Counted from the first letter of the stretch, positions 1-8,690 are shown. The stretch: DNA of 36,905 nt from Rhodovarius crocodyli (GCA_945901085.1 CAMDJV010000037.1:1-36905), one strand, 5' to 3'. Numbers and translations: made by a program. Notes: a model not told the origin generated them from the letters alone.

Positions 1-749
1 ACCCCCGGAATGGCCGAGACATACCATTCCACCCGCAGCACATTGCGGCCGAGGCCAATGAGGTTGCCCCAGGAGGGCACATTGGGGTCGGAGAGTTGCA
101 GGAAGGCCAGCGCGCTCTCCAGCAAAATCGCCACCGCCATCACCACCGAGGCATAGACGATGACCGGCGGCAGGGCATTGGGCAGCACCTCGCGCAGCAT
201 GAGGTGAAGGTCGGACAGCCCCTGTACCCGCGCCGCCTGGACGAATTCGCGGGTGCGCAGCGTGAGGAATTCGGCCCGGGTGAGGCGGGCCACCGGCGGC
301 CAGGAGACAAGGCCGATGGCGATGGTCACCGTCTCGATCTGCGAGCCGAAAACGGCCACCAGCACCAGCAGGAGCAGGAAATTCGGCAGGGTCTGAAAGG
401 CCTCGGTGAGGCGCATCAGCACCGTATCCACGAAGCCGGAATAAAACCCGGCCAGGGCGCCGATGGAGATGCCGATGGCGGTGGCCACCAGGGTTGCGAC
501 AAAGCCGATCAGCAGCGAGACCCGCGCGCCATGAAAAAGCTGCGCCATGATGTCCCGTCCCGAAGGGTCGGTGCCGAGGGGGAAACGCGGATTGGCGCCG
601 GGCCATTGCAGCGGCCGCCCGGCCAGGCCCAGCGGGTCATTGGGGAAAAGCAGCGGCGCGGCGAGCCCCATGGCCAGCACGGCCAGCACCAGCGCGGCCC
701 CCAGCACGGCGGCGGGGTTGCGGATATAGGCCAGCAGCGCCCGCCTCAT
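1..749 (-). CDS. ABC transporter permease, DppC/OppC-like (3' end beyond window)
   Basis: Second inner-membrane permease of a peptide/nickel-type (family 5) ABC importer. The frame read on the minus strand from an ATG at 749 stays open to the window edge (about 249 codons). It starts with a cytoplasmic stub and one membrane segment (about residues 9-34), then the periplasmic stretch with LGTDPSGRDIMAQL that is typical of DppC N-terminal regions. The inner-membrane core carries the EAA coupling motif at about residues 165-195 (EFVQAARVQGLSD...LPNALPP). The start codon overlaps the stop of the DppB-like gene (ATGA), so the two are translationally coupled and should pair as a heterodimer. The ATPases that would complete the transporter must lie outside the window. 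The C-terminus is missing only because the window ends. Confidence 0.93.
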   Translation of the reverse strand, partial: MRRALLAYIRNPAAVLGAALVLAVLAMGLAAPLLFPNDPLGLAGRPLQWPGANPRFPLGTDPSGRDIMAQLFHGARVSLLIGFVATLVATAIGISIGALAGFYSGFVDTVLMRLTEAFQTLPNFLLLLVLVAVFGSQIETVTIAIGLVSWPPVARLTRAEFLTLRTREFVQAARVQGLSDLHLMLREVLPNALPPVIVYASVVMAVAILLESALAFLQLSDPNVPSWGNLIGLGRNVLRVEWYVSAIPG

Positions 750-1717
750 GCGCCAATCCTCGGGTCGAGCCGGGCATAGAGCATATCCACCAGAAAATTC
801 ACCGCGATGACCAGCAGGGCGGAGACGAAGACAATGCCCAGCAGCGTGTTGAGGTCCCGCTGCACCACGCTTTCATAGGCGAGGCGGCCGAGGCCAGGGA
901 GGGAAAACACGCTCTCCACCACCACCGCCCCACCCAGCATGGTGCCCGCCTGCAACCCGATGAGGGTGACCATGGGCAGCAGCGCATTGCGCAGCACATG
1001 GCGGGTGATGAGGCGGGTCTCGCGCAGGCCCTTGGCGCGGGCGGTGCGGACGAAATCGAGGCTGAGCACCTCCAGCATCGAGGCACGCATGATGCGCAGA
1101 TAAATGGCGAGGAAAATCAACCCCAGGGTCAGCGTCGGCAGCACGAGGTGCCAGGCGATGTCCAGCACCCGCCGCGCCCCAGTATAGCCCATCGCCACAT
1201 CGCCAAAGCCGCCAGCCGGCAGCCATTGCAAATGCACCGAGAAGAGCACGATGGCCATCAGCCCGAACCAGAAGGAGGGCGTGGCATAGAAGATCAGCCC
1301 GAGGGTGGAGATCAGCGTATCCGGCCAGCGATTGACCCGCCTGGCCGCAATCACCCCCAGCGCCATGCCGGCGGCGAAGGCAAAGGAGAGCGAGGCGCCC
1401 ATCAGCGAGAGCGTGGCCGGCAGGCGTTCGAGAATGACCGTGGCCACCGGCTTGCCGTAAATGGCGGAGAAGCCGAGATCGAGCCGCACCAGCCGCCAGA
1501 GATAGCGGGTGAGCTGCTCGGCCACCGAAAGGTCAAGGCCATAGAAGCGGCGCAGATCAGCGGCGATGGCAGCGTCGCCACCGCCCATCTGCGCCAGCAT
1601 GGCATCCACGGTATCGCCCGGGGCGAATTGCAACAGGCAAAAAATGCCAACCAGGATCAGCAACAGCGTGGGCAGCGAGGCGGCAAGCCGCTTCGCCGCC
1701 AGGGAGACAATCCTCAT
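746..1717 (-). CDS. ABC transporter permease, DppB/OppB-like
   Basis: 323 aa, the usual length for DppB-type permeases. The N-terminal hydrophobic segment (about 11-31) is followed by a periplasmic region with FYGLDLSVAEQLTRYLWRLV, a pattern common to this family. The membrane core carries the EAA motif at about residues 222-250 (RTARAKGLRETRLITRHVL), which contacts the ATPase subunits. It lies 28 bp after the solute-binding protein gene and overlaps the next permease gene by ATGA, giving the classic A-B-C order. The substrate cannot be read from the permease; the surrounding genes suggest a small amide or peptide-like compound rather than general oligopeptides. Confidence 0.95.
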   Translation of the reverse strand: MRIVSLAAKRLAASLPTLLLILVGIFCLLQFAPGDTVDAMLAQMGGGDAAIAADLRRFYGLDLSVAEQLTRYLWRLVRLDLGFSAIYGKPVATVILERLPATLSLMGASLSFAFAAGMALGVIAARRVNRWPDTLISTLGLIFYATPSFWFGLMAIVLFSVHLQWLPAGGFGDVAMGYTGARRVLDIAWHLVLPTLTLGLIFLAIYLRIMRASMLEVLSLDFVRTARAKGLRETRLITRHVLRNALLPMVTLIGLQAGTMLGGAVVVESVFSLPGLGRLAYESVVQRDLNTLLGIVFVSALLVIAVNFLVDMLYARLDPRIGA

Positions 1718-1745
1718 GCCCGGCGCAGCCGCCCGTCAACCTGGC

Positions 1746-3326
1746 TCAATTGGCCAGCCAGGTGTCGTGCCAGGAGGAGGATGCCCAGCGCGGGTTATTG
1801 GCCACATTGCGCAGCCGCTTATTGAAGACGCTGACAAAAATCTGCTCGATGGGCATCCAGAGCGGCAATTCGGTTTGCGCCCGGCGGACGAAATCGGCGT
1901 AGAGCGCGCGGCGGCGCGGCACATCCAGCTCGGTGGCCGCATTGTCGATGATCTGGTCGATGGTGGGGTCGTTCCAGCCCCATTGATTGGTCCAGGGCGC
2001 ACCCACCGGGCTGCCCGAGCGGTACCACACCGTGGTGCTGACCGCGGGGTCCGAGCGGTATTGGTGCCAGCCGGAGGCGAGGTCGAAATTATGGTCATTG
2101 TAGATGGTGCGCAGCCAGCCTGCGGCATCGAGCCGGACGATTTCGATCCGCACACCGATCTGGGCAAAGCTCTGCTGCATGAAGGTGGCGAAGAGCGAGA
2201 TATCCTCGCCCCAGGGGGCGGGGTGAAGGCGGAGCGAAAAGCGCACGCCGCCAGCGCCACGGCGATGGCCGGCCTCGTCGAGCAGGCGGTTGGCCGCCGC
2301 CACATCGAAGGGATATTGCGGCATTCCGGCCGGGTAATAATCGGTGGAGACCGAGGGGATCGGCCCCGTCCCAGGCTTGGCGAAACTGCCCAGAAAATTC
2401 TCGATGAAGAAGGGGATATTCAGCGCATGGGCGAGCGCCTTGCGCACCCGGATATCGGCCAGGATCGGGTTGCGGAAGTTGAATTCCAGCGTGTTGGTGC
2501 GGGCATTGCCCTCATTGCCGCGGGTGGTGACCTCAAAGCGCGGGTCGCGGGCCAGGCGCTGGAAATCGGAAATCGCCAGGGCAGAATAGGGGCTGAATAG
2601 AATCTGCCCGGCCTCCATCTGCGCCGCCGCCGCCGCACGGTCGCCGACCACCCGCCAGACCACACGGTCGAGATAGGGCAAGTTCGGGCGCCAGTAATTG
2701 GTGTTGCGGTCGGCGATGATGAATTGGCCGCGCTCATATTGGACGAATTTGAACGGGCCGGTGCCGATGGGCGCGGTATTGGCCGGGTTCTGCCGAATAT
2801 CGCCGGTCTCATAGATGTGCTTGGGCGAGATATAGCCCAGATCGGGCAGCGCGCGCAGCAGCAGGCCCAGTGGCATCGGCCGCTCATAGCGGAAGATAGC
2901 GGTCAGCGGGTCGGGCGTATCCACCGCGGTGAGGAACAGCTGCAAGGCCGTGCCGTAGTTGAGAATCTTCTTCCACATTTCCATCGCGGTGAAAGCGACA
3001 TCGGCGGAGGTGAAGGGCTTGCCATCATGCCAAGTCACGCCCGCGCGCAGCTTGAAGGTGATGGATTTGCCATCCGCGCTGCTTTCCCAGGATTCGGCTA
3101 GCACGGGGGTTGGGTTGCCGGCCGCATCGAGATCGACCAGCGCCTCCTGGATCTTGCCGCCGACGATATAGACGCCGGTCGAGGCCTGGAGCGAGGGGTT
3201 GAGGATGCGCTGCTCGGTGGAGAAATGCACCGTCATCACGCCGCCGCGGCGCGGCGTTTCCTGCGCGATGGCAGGCACGCTCACCAGGCTGCTGCCAACC
3301 AATAAAAAGGTCTCGCGACGGTTCAT
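1746..3326 (-). CDS. ABC transporter substrate-binding protein, family 5 (DppA/OppA-like)
   Basis: 526 aa periplasmic receptor. I start it at the ATG at 3326 (MNRRETFLL...), not at an in-frame ATG 30 bp upstream, because it then has a signal peptide and a GGAG-type ribosome binding site, and its ATG overlaps the stop of the glyoxalase-like gene (ATGA). The signal has a twin arginine (NRRETFLL) and ends near IAQ, so Tat or Sec export are both possible. The family 5 signature region is visible at about residues 60-130: QEALVDLDAAGNPTPVLAES, then SITFKLRAGVTWHDGKPFTS. It belongs with the two permeases downstream and gives the importer its substrate specificity, which is not known. Confidence 0.94.
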   Translation of the reverse strand: MNRRETFLLVGSSLVSVPAIAQETPRRGGVMTVHFSTEQRILNPSLQASTGVYIVGGKIQEALVDLDAAGNPTPVLAESWESSADGKSITFKLRAGVTWHDGKPFTSADVAFTAMEMWKKILNYGTALQLFLTAVDTPDPLTAIFRYERPMPLGLLLRALPDLGYISPKHIYETGDIRQNPANTAPIGTGPFKFVQYERGQFIIADRNTNYWRPNLPYLDRVVWRVVGDRAAAAAQMEAGQILFSPYSALAISDFQRLARDPRFEVTTRGNEGNARTNTLEFNFRNPILADIRVRKALAHALNIPFFIENFLGSFAKPGTGPIPSVSTDYYPAGMPQYPFDVAAANRLLDEAGHRRGAGGVRFSLRLHPAPWGEDISLFATFMQQSFAQIGVRIEIVRLDAAGWLRTIYNDHNFDLASGWHQYRSDPAVSTTVWYRSGSPVGAPWTNQWGWNDPTIDQIIDNAATELDVPRRRALYADFVRRAQTELPLWMPIEQIFVSVFNKRLRNVANNPRWASSSWHDTWLAN

Positions 3327-4117
3327 GGGGTGATCTCCTGGAAGATGAGGCCGCAACCATTGGCCATGGCGGGCGGGCGGGGGATGGTGGTGCCGAGGAT
3401 GAGGGCGGCGCCGCCCTCCTCGGGCAGGGCTTCGGGGTCAAAACCGCCCAGCGCTGCGATGGTTTCGCGCGGGGCGAAGCCGATATCGGCCCGGCCGGGG
3501 CCGGTGGGGACGAGGCGAATGCCATCCTCCAGCCGCACCACGCTCTCGGTCAGCCGGGCCAGATGTTCCGCCGCCTTATTGGGGAAATTGCTGGCGACCA
3601 GCACACGGATGATGCGCGTGACGCCATTGGGCTGGGCCTGCAATTCCGGCACCCAGACGGTGTGCCTGGTGTGGTGCTGGCAGGCGAAGATGCGCAAGCC
3701 GGCCGGCGCTTCGGTCACCGGCCAATGCATGACCGAGAAGCGGGCCTCGGCCATGCTGCCATCGGGCATGGGCACGGGGCGGCCGAAATGCACTGGGCCG
3801 GTGGCAGGGATGCCACGCGCCTGCAGGGCGGCGACGCCCGCACCGGCATCGGTGGTGGTGAAGGCGGTGCGCTCCAGCCCCTCGCGCTTGGCGAGGAAGC
3901 CACGCAGCGGCGCATTATGCGGCTTTTCGGCCAGAACGCCCAGGAGTTCGAGGTAATCCTCCCCGAACATCATGGTGTAATTGCCGCTGCCCATATGCTC
4001 GCTATGGGTGCCGCGCGGCGAGAGGTGGAAGCCAAGCGCGGCCCATTGTGCCGCTGCGGCATCCAGGTCGCGCACGGCGATGACAACATGGTCGAGGCCA
4101 AGGATGGTGGGGATCAT
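3323..4117 (-). CDS. Glyoxalase-like (VOC superfamily) protein
   Basis: 264 aa. The start at 4117 is chosen because the fold begins at once (MIPTILGLDHVVIAVRDLDA) and a G-rich Shine-Dalgarno stretch sits just upstream; the longer frame upstream looks non-coding. The N-terminal half is a VOC module with LDHVVIAV and a metal-site-like HSEHMGSGNYTMMFGEDYLEL. The second half resembles Glyoxalase_3-type (PF13468) proteins. Function unknown; VOC enzymes include lyases, isomerases and dioxygenases. Its place between the racemase-fold gene and the solute-binding protein gene, with an ATGA overlap into the latter, ties it to the catabolic operon. A 106-bp gap separates it from the gene upstream, the largest break inside this operon. 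Confidence 0.85.
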   Translation of the reverse strand: MIPTILGLDHVVIAVRDLDAAAAQWAALGFHLSPRGTHSEHMGSGNYTMMFGEDYLELLGVLAEKPHNAPLRGFLAKREGLERTAFTTTDAGAGVAALQARGIPATGPVHFGRPVPMPDGSMAEARFSVMHWPVTEAPAGLRIFACQHHTRHTVWVPELQAQPNGVTRIIRVLVASNFPNKAAEHLARLTESVVRLEDGIRLVPTGPGRADIGFAPRETIAALGGFDPEALPEEGGAALILGTTIPRPPAMANGCGLIFQEITP

Positions 4118-4223
4118 GCCCCCAATGGTGTCGCTTCTCCCGCCGCGATGCAACATGGCCCGGGGCTTGTGACCATCAGAGGCGGTTTCCCCAACCTCTA
4201 TTCGGGGAACGGCCGGGCGATTG

Positions 4224-4934
4224 TCATGCCATGCTGAACAGGCTGCCCCAGCCGCGCACCTGCGCGGGGTCGGCCCCGGCTTTGCGCATGGCACCCCATA
4301 GCGCGGTCGCGATGGTGTCAAAGACCGGGATGCCGAGCCGTGCCTCGGCCCGCGCCGCCGGGCGGGGGCCGCGCAGATTGGTGGAGATCACCGCAATGGC
4401 GTCCAGGCCCGGGGTGCGGCCAACATCGAGGATGGCGGCCTCGATCTCGGCCTCGGTGAAGCGGGCGAAGGTGTAATTGCCGGGGTCGTTGAAATGATGC
4501 TCGGCCACGACCTCCAGCCCCTCCTCCGCCAGCACGCGGATGGTGGCCGCCTGCACATCATGCAGGAAGGGGGAGACCAGGCCGATGCGGCGCGCCCCCT
4601 TGAGGCGCAGGGCCTCCAGCAGCGCCAGCATGGCCGTCTCCGCCGGTTGCGGCAGCAAGTGCAGCAATTCCCGGTCACCCGCCATGCCGGTGTAGCAGGA
4701 GGCGGTGGCGTTGAGGCAAATGGCATGCATATGCGCATCCGCCAGCATCGAGGCTGCTTCCAGCAGCGGTGCGGCCTGGAACTGCGCCAGCGCCTCATCG
4801 GAGGTGTCGAGCCGCGTCACCCGAAAGCGCGCGACATGCAGCGAGACGCGCGGCACATCGCGCAGCATTTCCATGGTCAGCGGCTCGGCCGCGGTGTTGC
4901 TGGAAGGCACCAGCATGCCAATGCGCGTGCTCAT
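4224..4934 (-). CDS. Maleate isomerase / Asp-Glu racemase superfamily protein
   Basis: 236 aa, the usual length for maleate cis-trans isomerase and arylmalonate decarboxylase-like proteins. The N-terminal IGMLVPSSNTAAEPLTMEML (residues 5-24) is the family's substrate-binding SSNT motif. The second half-site region (residues 181-188, AVISTNLR) matches the position of the usual S-C-T-N-L motif. Both catalytic cysteine positions look changed: alanine 76 in NATAS (although C73 and C80 lie close by) and serine 184 in ISTN. This is a comparison from memory, not an alignment. It overlaps the CitE-like gene by ATGA. In a maleamate-type route the expected reaction would be maleate to fumarate, but the altered cysteines argue for another reaction or for a degenerate enzyme. 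Confidence 0.85.
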   Translation of the reverse strand: MSTRIGMLVPSSNTAAEPLTMEMLRDVPRVSLHVARFRVTRLDTSDEALAQFQAAPLLEAASMLADAHMHAICLNATASCYTGMAGDRELLHLLPQPAETAMLALLEALRLKGARRIGLVSPFLHDVQAATIRVLAEEGLEVVAEHHFNDPGNYTFARFTEAEIEAAILDVGRTPGLDAIAVISTNLRGPRPAARAEARLGIPVFDTIATALWGAMRKAGADPAQVRGWGSLFSMA

Positions 4935-5800
4935 GCCCGGGCCCGCGCGATCAACTGCCGGGCGCGCTGCACCACCGGGATATCGATCATCTGCCCCTCG
5001 AAGGTCACCGCCCCCAGGCCCTGGGCCAGCGCCTCATCAAAGGCCGCGACCATGCGCTGCGCCCGCGCCACCGCCTCGGGCGAGACGCCATATTCCTCGT
5101 TGATGATCGGCACATGCATGGGGTGGATGCAGGTGGTGCAGTCAAAACCCAGGCGGCGGGAGCGGCGCAGATTGGCGCGATAGCCCTCCAGATCCGTCAG
5201 CCCTGCCACGGTGCCGATAAAGCCCATGGCCAGAATGCCGGCGGCCTTGGCCGAGAGCAGGCCGAGCCGCTTGGGGAATTCCAGCGCATCGGGCGAGGGC
5301 TCGATGCCCATATCGGTGGCCAGATCCTCAGCCCCGACGCCCATGCCGATGACGCGCGGATGGGCGGAGGCGATGTCCTTCGCCCGCAGCACGGCGGCGG
5401 CATCCTCGACCAGCAGGATCATGCCGGTGGAGCCAGGCTGCATGCCCTGCCGCGCCTCGGCGGCATCGATCAATTCGGCCAGCAGGCGGACATGTTCGGG
5501 GCCCATGATCTTGGTGCAGATCAGCGCCCGCACGCCGGGGCGGACGGCAGCCGCGATGTCCAGCACCGTCCATTCCAGCTCGCGATTGGTGCGCACCACC
5601 ACATCGGCGCCGTTTTGCGACACGCGGGGGATGGCGCCTTCGAGGGCGGCGCGGGCGGCGGGTTTTTCCGGCGGTGAGATGCTGTCCTCAAGGTCGAGAA
5701 TAATCGCATCGGCGCCGCGCTCATGCGCTTTGGCGATGAATTTTTCCCGTGCCGCAGGCACGAACATCAGGGAGCGCCAATTGGGCAGGGTCTGTTTCAT
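4931..5800 (-). CDS. HpcH/HpaI aldolase / citrate lyase beta-like (CitE family) protein
   Basis: 289 aa from the ATG at 5800, which overlaps the stop of the deacetylase-fold gene (ATGA). It is a TIM-barrel C-C lyase or thioesterase of the CitE/malyl-CoA lyase type. Visible motifs are RSLMFVPA (9-16), the acidic DLEDSI (36-41), VVVRTN with R70, the metal-site glutamate in LLVEDAAAV (E132), and GVGAEDLATDMG (155-166) at the active-site rim. Known members use Mg2+ and cleave or hydrolyse acyl-CoA or hydroxy-acid substrates. No citrate lyase alpha or gamma subunits are nearby, so it is a stand-alone CitE-like protein acting late in the pathway of this operon. Exact substrate unknown. Confidence 0.9.
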   Translation of the reverse strand: MKQTLPNWRSLMFVPAAREKFIAKAHERGADAIILDLEDSISPPEKPAARAALEGAIPRVSQNGADVVVRTNRELEWTVLDIAAAVRPGVRALICTKIMGPEHVRLLAELIDAAEARQGMQPGSTGMILLVEDAAAVLRAKDIASAHPRVIGMGVGAEDLATDMGIEPSPDALEFPKRLGLLSAKAAGILAMGFIGTVAGLTDLEGYRANLRRSRRLGFDCTTCIHPMHVPIINEEYGVSPEAVARAQRMVAAFDEALAQGLGAVTFEGQMIDIPVVQRARQLIARARA

Positions 5801-6675
5801 GGGGCGTGGTGTTCCATCCAGTGGCGGGCGATATCGAGCCTTCGGCAGACCCAAATCTCGGGCATGGCCTTCACCGCATCAAGGATGCGCTTGAGACCAA
5901 TGGCGCGGGCGGGGTGGCCGATGATGCGGTTGTGCAGGCCCACGGTCAGCATGCGGCTGCCGGGCTCGCTCAGCGCCATCTCAATCGCGCCCATGATGTA
6001 GGTGTGAAAATCATCGCCGGTGGTGATGGCGGCGCGCTGAAACCGCACATCATTATTCACCAGCGTATAGGGGATGACGAGATGCGGGCGGCCATGCTCG
6101 TGATTCCAATAGGGCAATTCGTCATCATAGGCGTCGCTGTCATAGCTGTAGCCCAGCTCCATCAGGATGCGCCGGGTGTTGAGGCTGGGGGCGTAGCGGC
6201 AATACCAGCCCTGGGGGCGGTGGCCGGTGGTCTCCTCGATGATGCGGGTGGCCTCGGTCAAAGCGTGGCGCTCGGTGGCCTCATCCATATCGGCGTGGCT
6301 CTCCCAACGCAGGCCATGGCCCACCACGTCCCAGCCGGCCTCGCGGATGGCCGCTGCCGCCTGGGGGGTGCGCTGCAGGCATTGCGCCACGGCATAGATG
6401 GTGCAGGGCAGACCCGCGCGGGCGAAAAGCCCATGCAGCCGCCAGAAGCCGACGCGGCTGCCGTATTGGAACATGCTCTCGGCCGCCAGGTCGCGGCCTT
6501 TCGGCAGGCCGGTGGAGCCCTCGGTCAGGGCGTTCTCGCTCTGCGGGTCGCCATCGGGCACGGAGCGCTCGCCGCCCTCCTCGTGATTGATGACGAAATT
6601 GAGCGCGAGGCGCGCACCGCCCGGCCAGCGCGCATCGGGGGGATTGCGGCCATAGCCTTCGAAATCGCGGATCAT
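5797..6675 (-). CDS. Polysaccharide deacetylase-fold amidohydrolase, PuuE-like
   Basis: 292 aa. It closely resembles the PuuE allantoinase / cyclic imide hydrolase branch of the NodB fold rather than sugar deacetylases: DFEGYGRNPPDARWPGGARL at the N-terminus, HEEGGE (31-36), YGSRVGFWRL (71-80), GHGLRWESH (119-127), GWYCRYAPSLNTRR (156-169) and DSDAYDDELPYW (179-190). Known members open the ring of allantoin or of cyclic imides such as succinimide and maleimide. It overlaps the next gene by ATGA and the previous gene by 4 bp. No other urate or purine genes are present, so allantoin is only one candidate; an imide or related cyclic amide fits the isomerase-like and CitE-like neighbours equally well. 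Confidence 0.9.
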   Translation of the reverse strand: MIRDFEGYGRNPPDARWPGGARLALNFVINHEEGGERSVPDGDPQSENALTEGSTGLPKGRDLAAESMFQYGSRVGFWRLHGLFARAGLPCTIYAVAQCLQRTPQAAAAIREAGWDVVGHGLRWESHADMDEATERHALTEATRIIEETTGHRPQGWYCRYAPSLNTRRILMELGYSYDSDAYDDELPYWNHEHGRPHLVIPYTLVNNDVRFQRAAITTGDDFHTYIMGAIEMALSEPGSRMLTVGLHNRIIGHPARAIGLKRILDAVKAMPEIWVCRRLDIARHWMEHHAP

Positions 6676-7562
6676 GGAATAAGACCTTCGGGCAGGGAGG
6701 CGACATAGTCGAACATCTCACCCGGCCGGGTGATCCAGAGATTGTCGCGCTGGCCCAGAATATGGCGCAGCGCGCCGCGCAGCGGCCGCAGCCGGTGCGG
6801 CTGGCCCAGGATGAAAGGATGCAGGATGATGGTCATCACCATCGGCCGTTCGGCGGATTGCTCGAGCATTTCGTCGAATTGGTCGGTGATCATATCGGCG
6901 AATTCGCGGCCGGTGTGGTGGCGCATCACCATGGCGGGGCTGTCATTCAGCTCCACGCTATAGGGCACGCTGAGCATGCGGCCGGCGCGGCTGCGCATCC
7001 AGAAGGGCTGGTCATCGGCCGGCCAATCCAGACAATAGGTGAAGCCGGCCTCGGCCAGCAGGTCGAGCGTCACAGCACTCTGGGCGATATAGGGGCCGAG
7101 CCAGCCGCGCGGCGCCACGCCGCCATTGTGGCGGGCGAGAACATCACGGCTTTCAATGATGAGCGCGCGCTCCTCGGCCTCGCTCAGCACGTCCTGGCGT
7201 TCGGAATTGGTGCGGCCATGGCCGATCAGCTCATCGCCGCGCGCGAGCAAGGCGGGGGCGATTTCCGGGCAATGGTCGAGCACGGTGGAGTTGCAATTAT
7301 GGCCCGCGGGCAGTTTCAGCTCATCGAGCAGGCCGAGCATGTTCCACAGCCCCACGCGGTTGCCATAATCGCGCCATGCATAGGGGCGCTGGTTCTGCAC
7401 CCCGGCGGGGCCTGTGCTGTCGCTGCCCAGCCCCTCACGGTAATGGAAATGCTCGATATTATTGACGAGCATAAGGGCCAGTTTCTTGCCGCCCGGCCAA
7501 GTATAGGTCGGGCGGTTGATGATGGCGGAATGGTCGTAGCGATTGTGCGGCGTGAGCTTCAT
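6672..7562 (-). CDS. Polysaccharide deacetylase-fold protein, divergent PuuE-like paralogue
   Basis: 296 aa from the ATG at 7562 (MKLTPHNRYDHSAIINRP); the upstream extension of the frame is arginine- and proline-rich and overlaps the preceding gene, so I reject it. It has the same fold and order of motifs as its downstream neighbour (TYTWPGGKKLAL, 19-30; DYGNRVGLWNML, 65-76; DWPADDQPFW, 179-188) but with altered key sites: NIEHF in place of HEEGG, and GHGRTNSERQ (114-123) where the neighbour has GHGLRWESH, so the distal histidine is an arginine. The two genes overlap by ATGA and are probably an old tandem duplication. It may form a heteromer with its paralogue or act on a related substrate. 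Confidence 0.88.
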   Translation of the reverse strand: MKLTPHNRYDHSAIINRPTYTWPGGKKLALMLVNNIEHFHYREGLGSDSTGPAGVQNQRPYAWRDYGNRVGLWNMLGLLDELKLPAGHNCNSTVLDHCPEIAPALLARGDELIGHGRTNSERQDVLSEAEERALIIESRDVLARHNGGVAPRGWLGPYIAQSAVTLDLLAEAGFTYCLDWPADDQPFWMRSRAGRMLSVPYSVELNDSPAMVMRHHTGREFADMITDQFDEMLEQSAERPMVMTIILHPFILGQPHRLRPLRGALRHILGQRDNLWITRPGEMFDYVASLPEGLIP

Positions 7563-7600
7563 GGCTGCGATGCTGGCATGCCCAGGGCGATGCCAAAACC

Positions 7601-8566
7601 CTATTCGATGCGGATATTCGCGGCCCGCACCACCGGGCCCCAGCGGGTATATTCCTCGCGCACGAAGGCATCGGTGGCGGCGGGGTCCATGAACAGCGGC
7701 TCGCTGCCGATATCGCGCAGGCGGGTGCGGGCGAGCGGGGCCTCCAAGGCCTCCTTGAAGGCGGCGGAGAGGGTTTCGACGATGGCGCGCGGGGTGCCGC
7801 GCGGCAGGAAGGCGCCGGTCCAACTGCGCACGGCGTAATCGGCCACGCCCTGTTCCTGAATGGTCGGCAAATCCGGCTTCAGTGAGACGCGGGTGGCGGT
7901 GCCCACGCCGAGCAGCCGCACCCGCCCGGCCTCCGCCGGCGGAATGAGGGTGGGCAGGTTCATGACCGCCATGGGGATGGTGCCGCCGATCAGATCGGCC
8001 ATGGCCGGCCCGCCGCCTCGATAGGGCACATGGGTGATGTCCAGCCCGGTGCGCATACGAAACAACTCACCCGCCAAATGGTTGGAGGAGCCCACGCCGG
8101 AGGAGCCATAGGCGACGCCGCCGCGCTGGGTGCGGATCCAGGCGACCAATTCCTGCACGTTGCGGGCGGGCACGGCGGGGTGCACCGCCAGCACATTGGG
8201 CACATCGGCCAGCATGGCCACGCCCTGAAACGCCTCGCGCACGTCGTAGCTGGTTTCATTGGCGATGAGCGGGTGGAAGACATGGTTGGAGGCGGAGGAG
8301 ATGAACACCGTCAGCCCATCCGGACGGGCGCGCATGGCCAGCGCCATGCCCACGCTGCCCCCGCCACCGGGACGGTTCTCGACCACGAAGGGCTGCCGCA
8401 GCCGCGCCTCTAGCGCGGGCGCCAGCAGGCGCGCCACCACATCATTCGACCCACCGGGCGCCCAGGGCACGATCATGGTCACCGCCCGCTGGGGCCAGGC
8501 CTCCTGCGCAAGGGCTGCCGGCGCCGCCAGGCTGGCAGCGGCAAGAATGGCGCGACGTGTGAGCAT
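7601..8566 (-). CDS. Tripartite tricarboxylate transporter receptor (Bug/TctC family)
   Basis: 321 aa periplasmic binding protein. The start at 8566 gives a signal peptide (LTRRAILAAASLAAPAALAQ, twin arginine) and an AAGGA ribosome binding site about 9 bases upstream. Typical Bug motifs follow: VTMIVPWAPGGSNDVVAR, VVENRPGGGGSVGM, ITHVPYRGGGPAMADLIGG and LPTIQEQG. Such receptors bind carboxylates, amides or amino acids and may work with a distant TctAB pair; no tctA or tctB is in the window. It is the first gene I can place in the long minus-strand operon, so it may serve as an extra scavenging or sensing receptor for the same compound that the ABC importer takes up. Confidence 0.93.
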   Translation of the reverse strand: MLTRRAILAAASLAAPAALAQEAWPQRAVTMIVPWAPGGSNDVVARLLAPALEARLRQPFVVENRPGGGGSVGMALAMRARPDGLTVFISSASNHVFHPLIANETSYDVREAFQGVAMLADVPNVLAVHPAVPARNVQELVAWIRTQRGGVAYGSSGVGSSNHLAGELFRMRTGLDITHVPYRGGGPAMADLIGGTIPMAVMNLPTLIPPAEAGRVRLLGVGTATRVSLKPDLPTIQEQGVADYAVRSWTGAFLPRGTPRAIVETLSAAFKEALEAPLARTRLRDIGSEPLFMDPAATDAFVREEYTRWGPVVRAANIRIE

Positions 8567-8690
8567 TTGGGCATTCCTTGTAAACCGAGCGCCCATTCCC
8601 GCATTTTGCCCTGCGCGCCAAGCCCGGCTGTGCAGCACCGCGCCAAGTTAACCGAATAGCGCTTGGCCAGATGCTCAGCCTGCGCCTCCC

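Noticed and set aside
4118-4321. N-terminal extension of the glyoxalase-like gene
   Set aside because: The added 68 residues are Arg/Pro/Ala-rich without fold features and would overlap the end of the upstream gene.
8642-8667. Inverted repeat GCCAAG/CTTGGC after the flagellin stop
   Set aside because: Only 6 bp of stem with a 14-base loop and no T-run; too weak to call a terminator.
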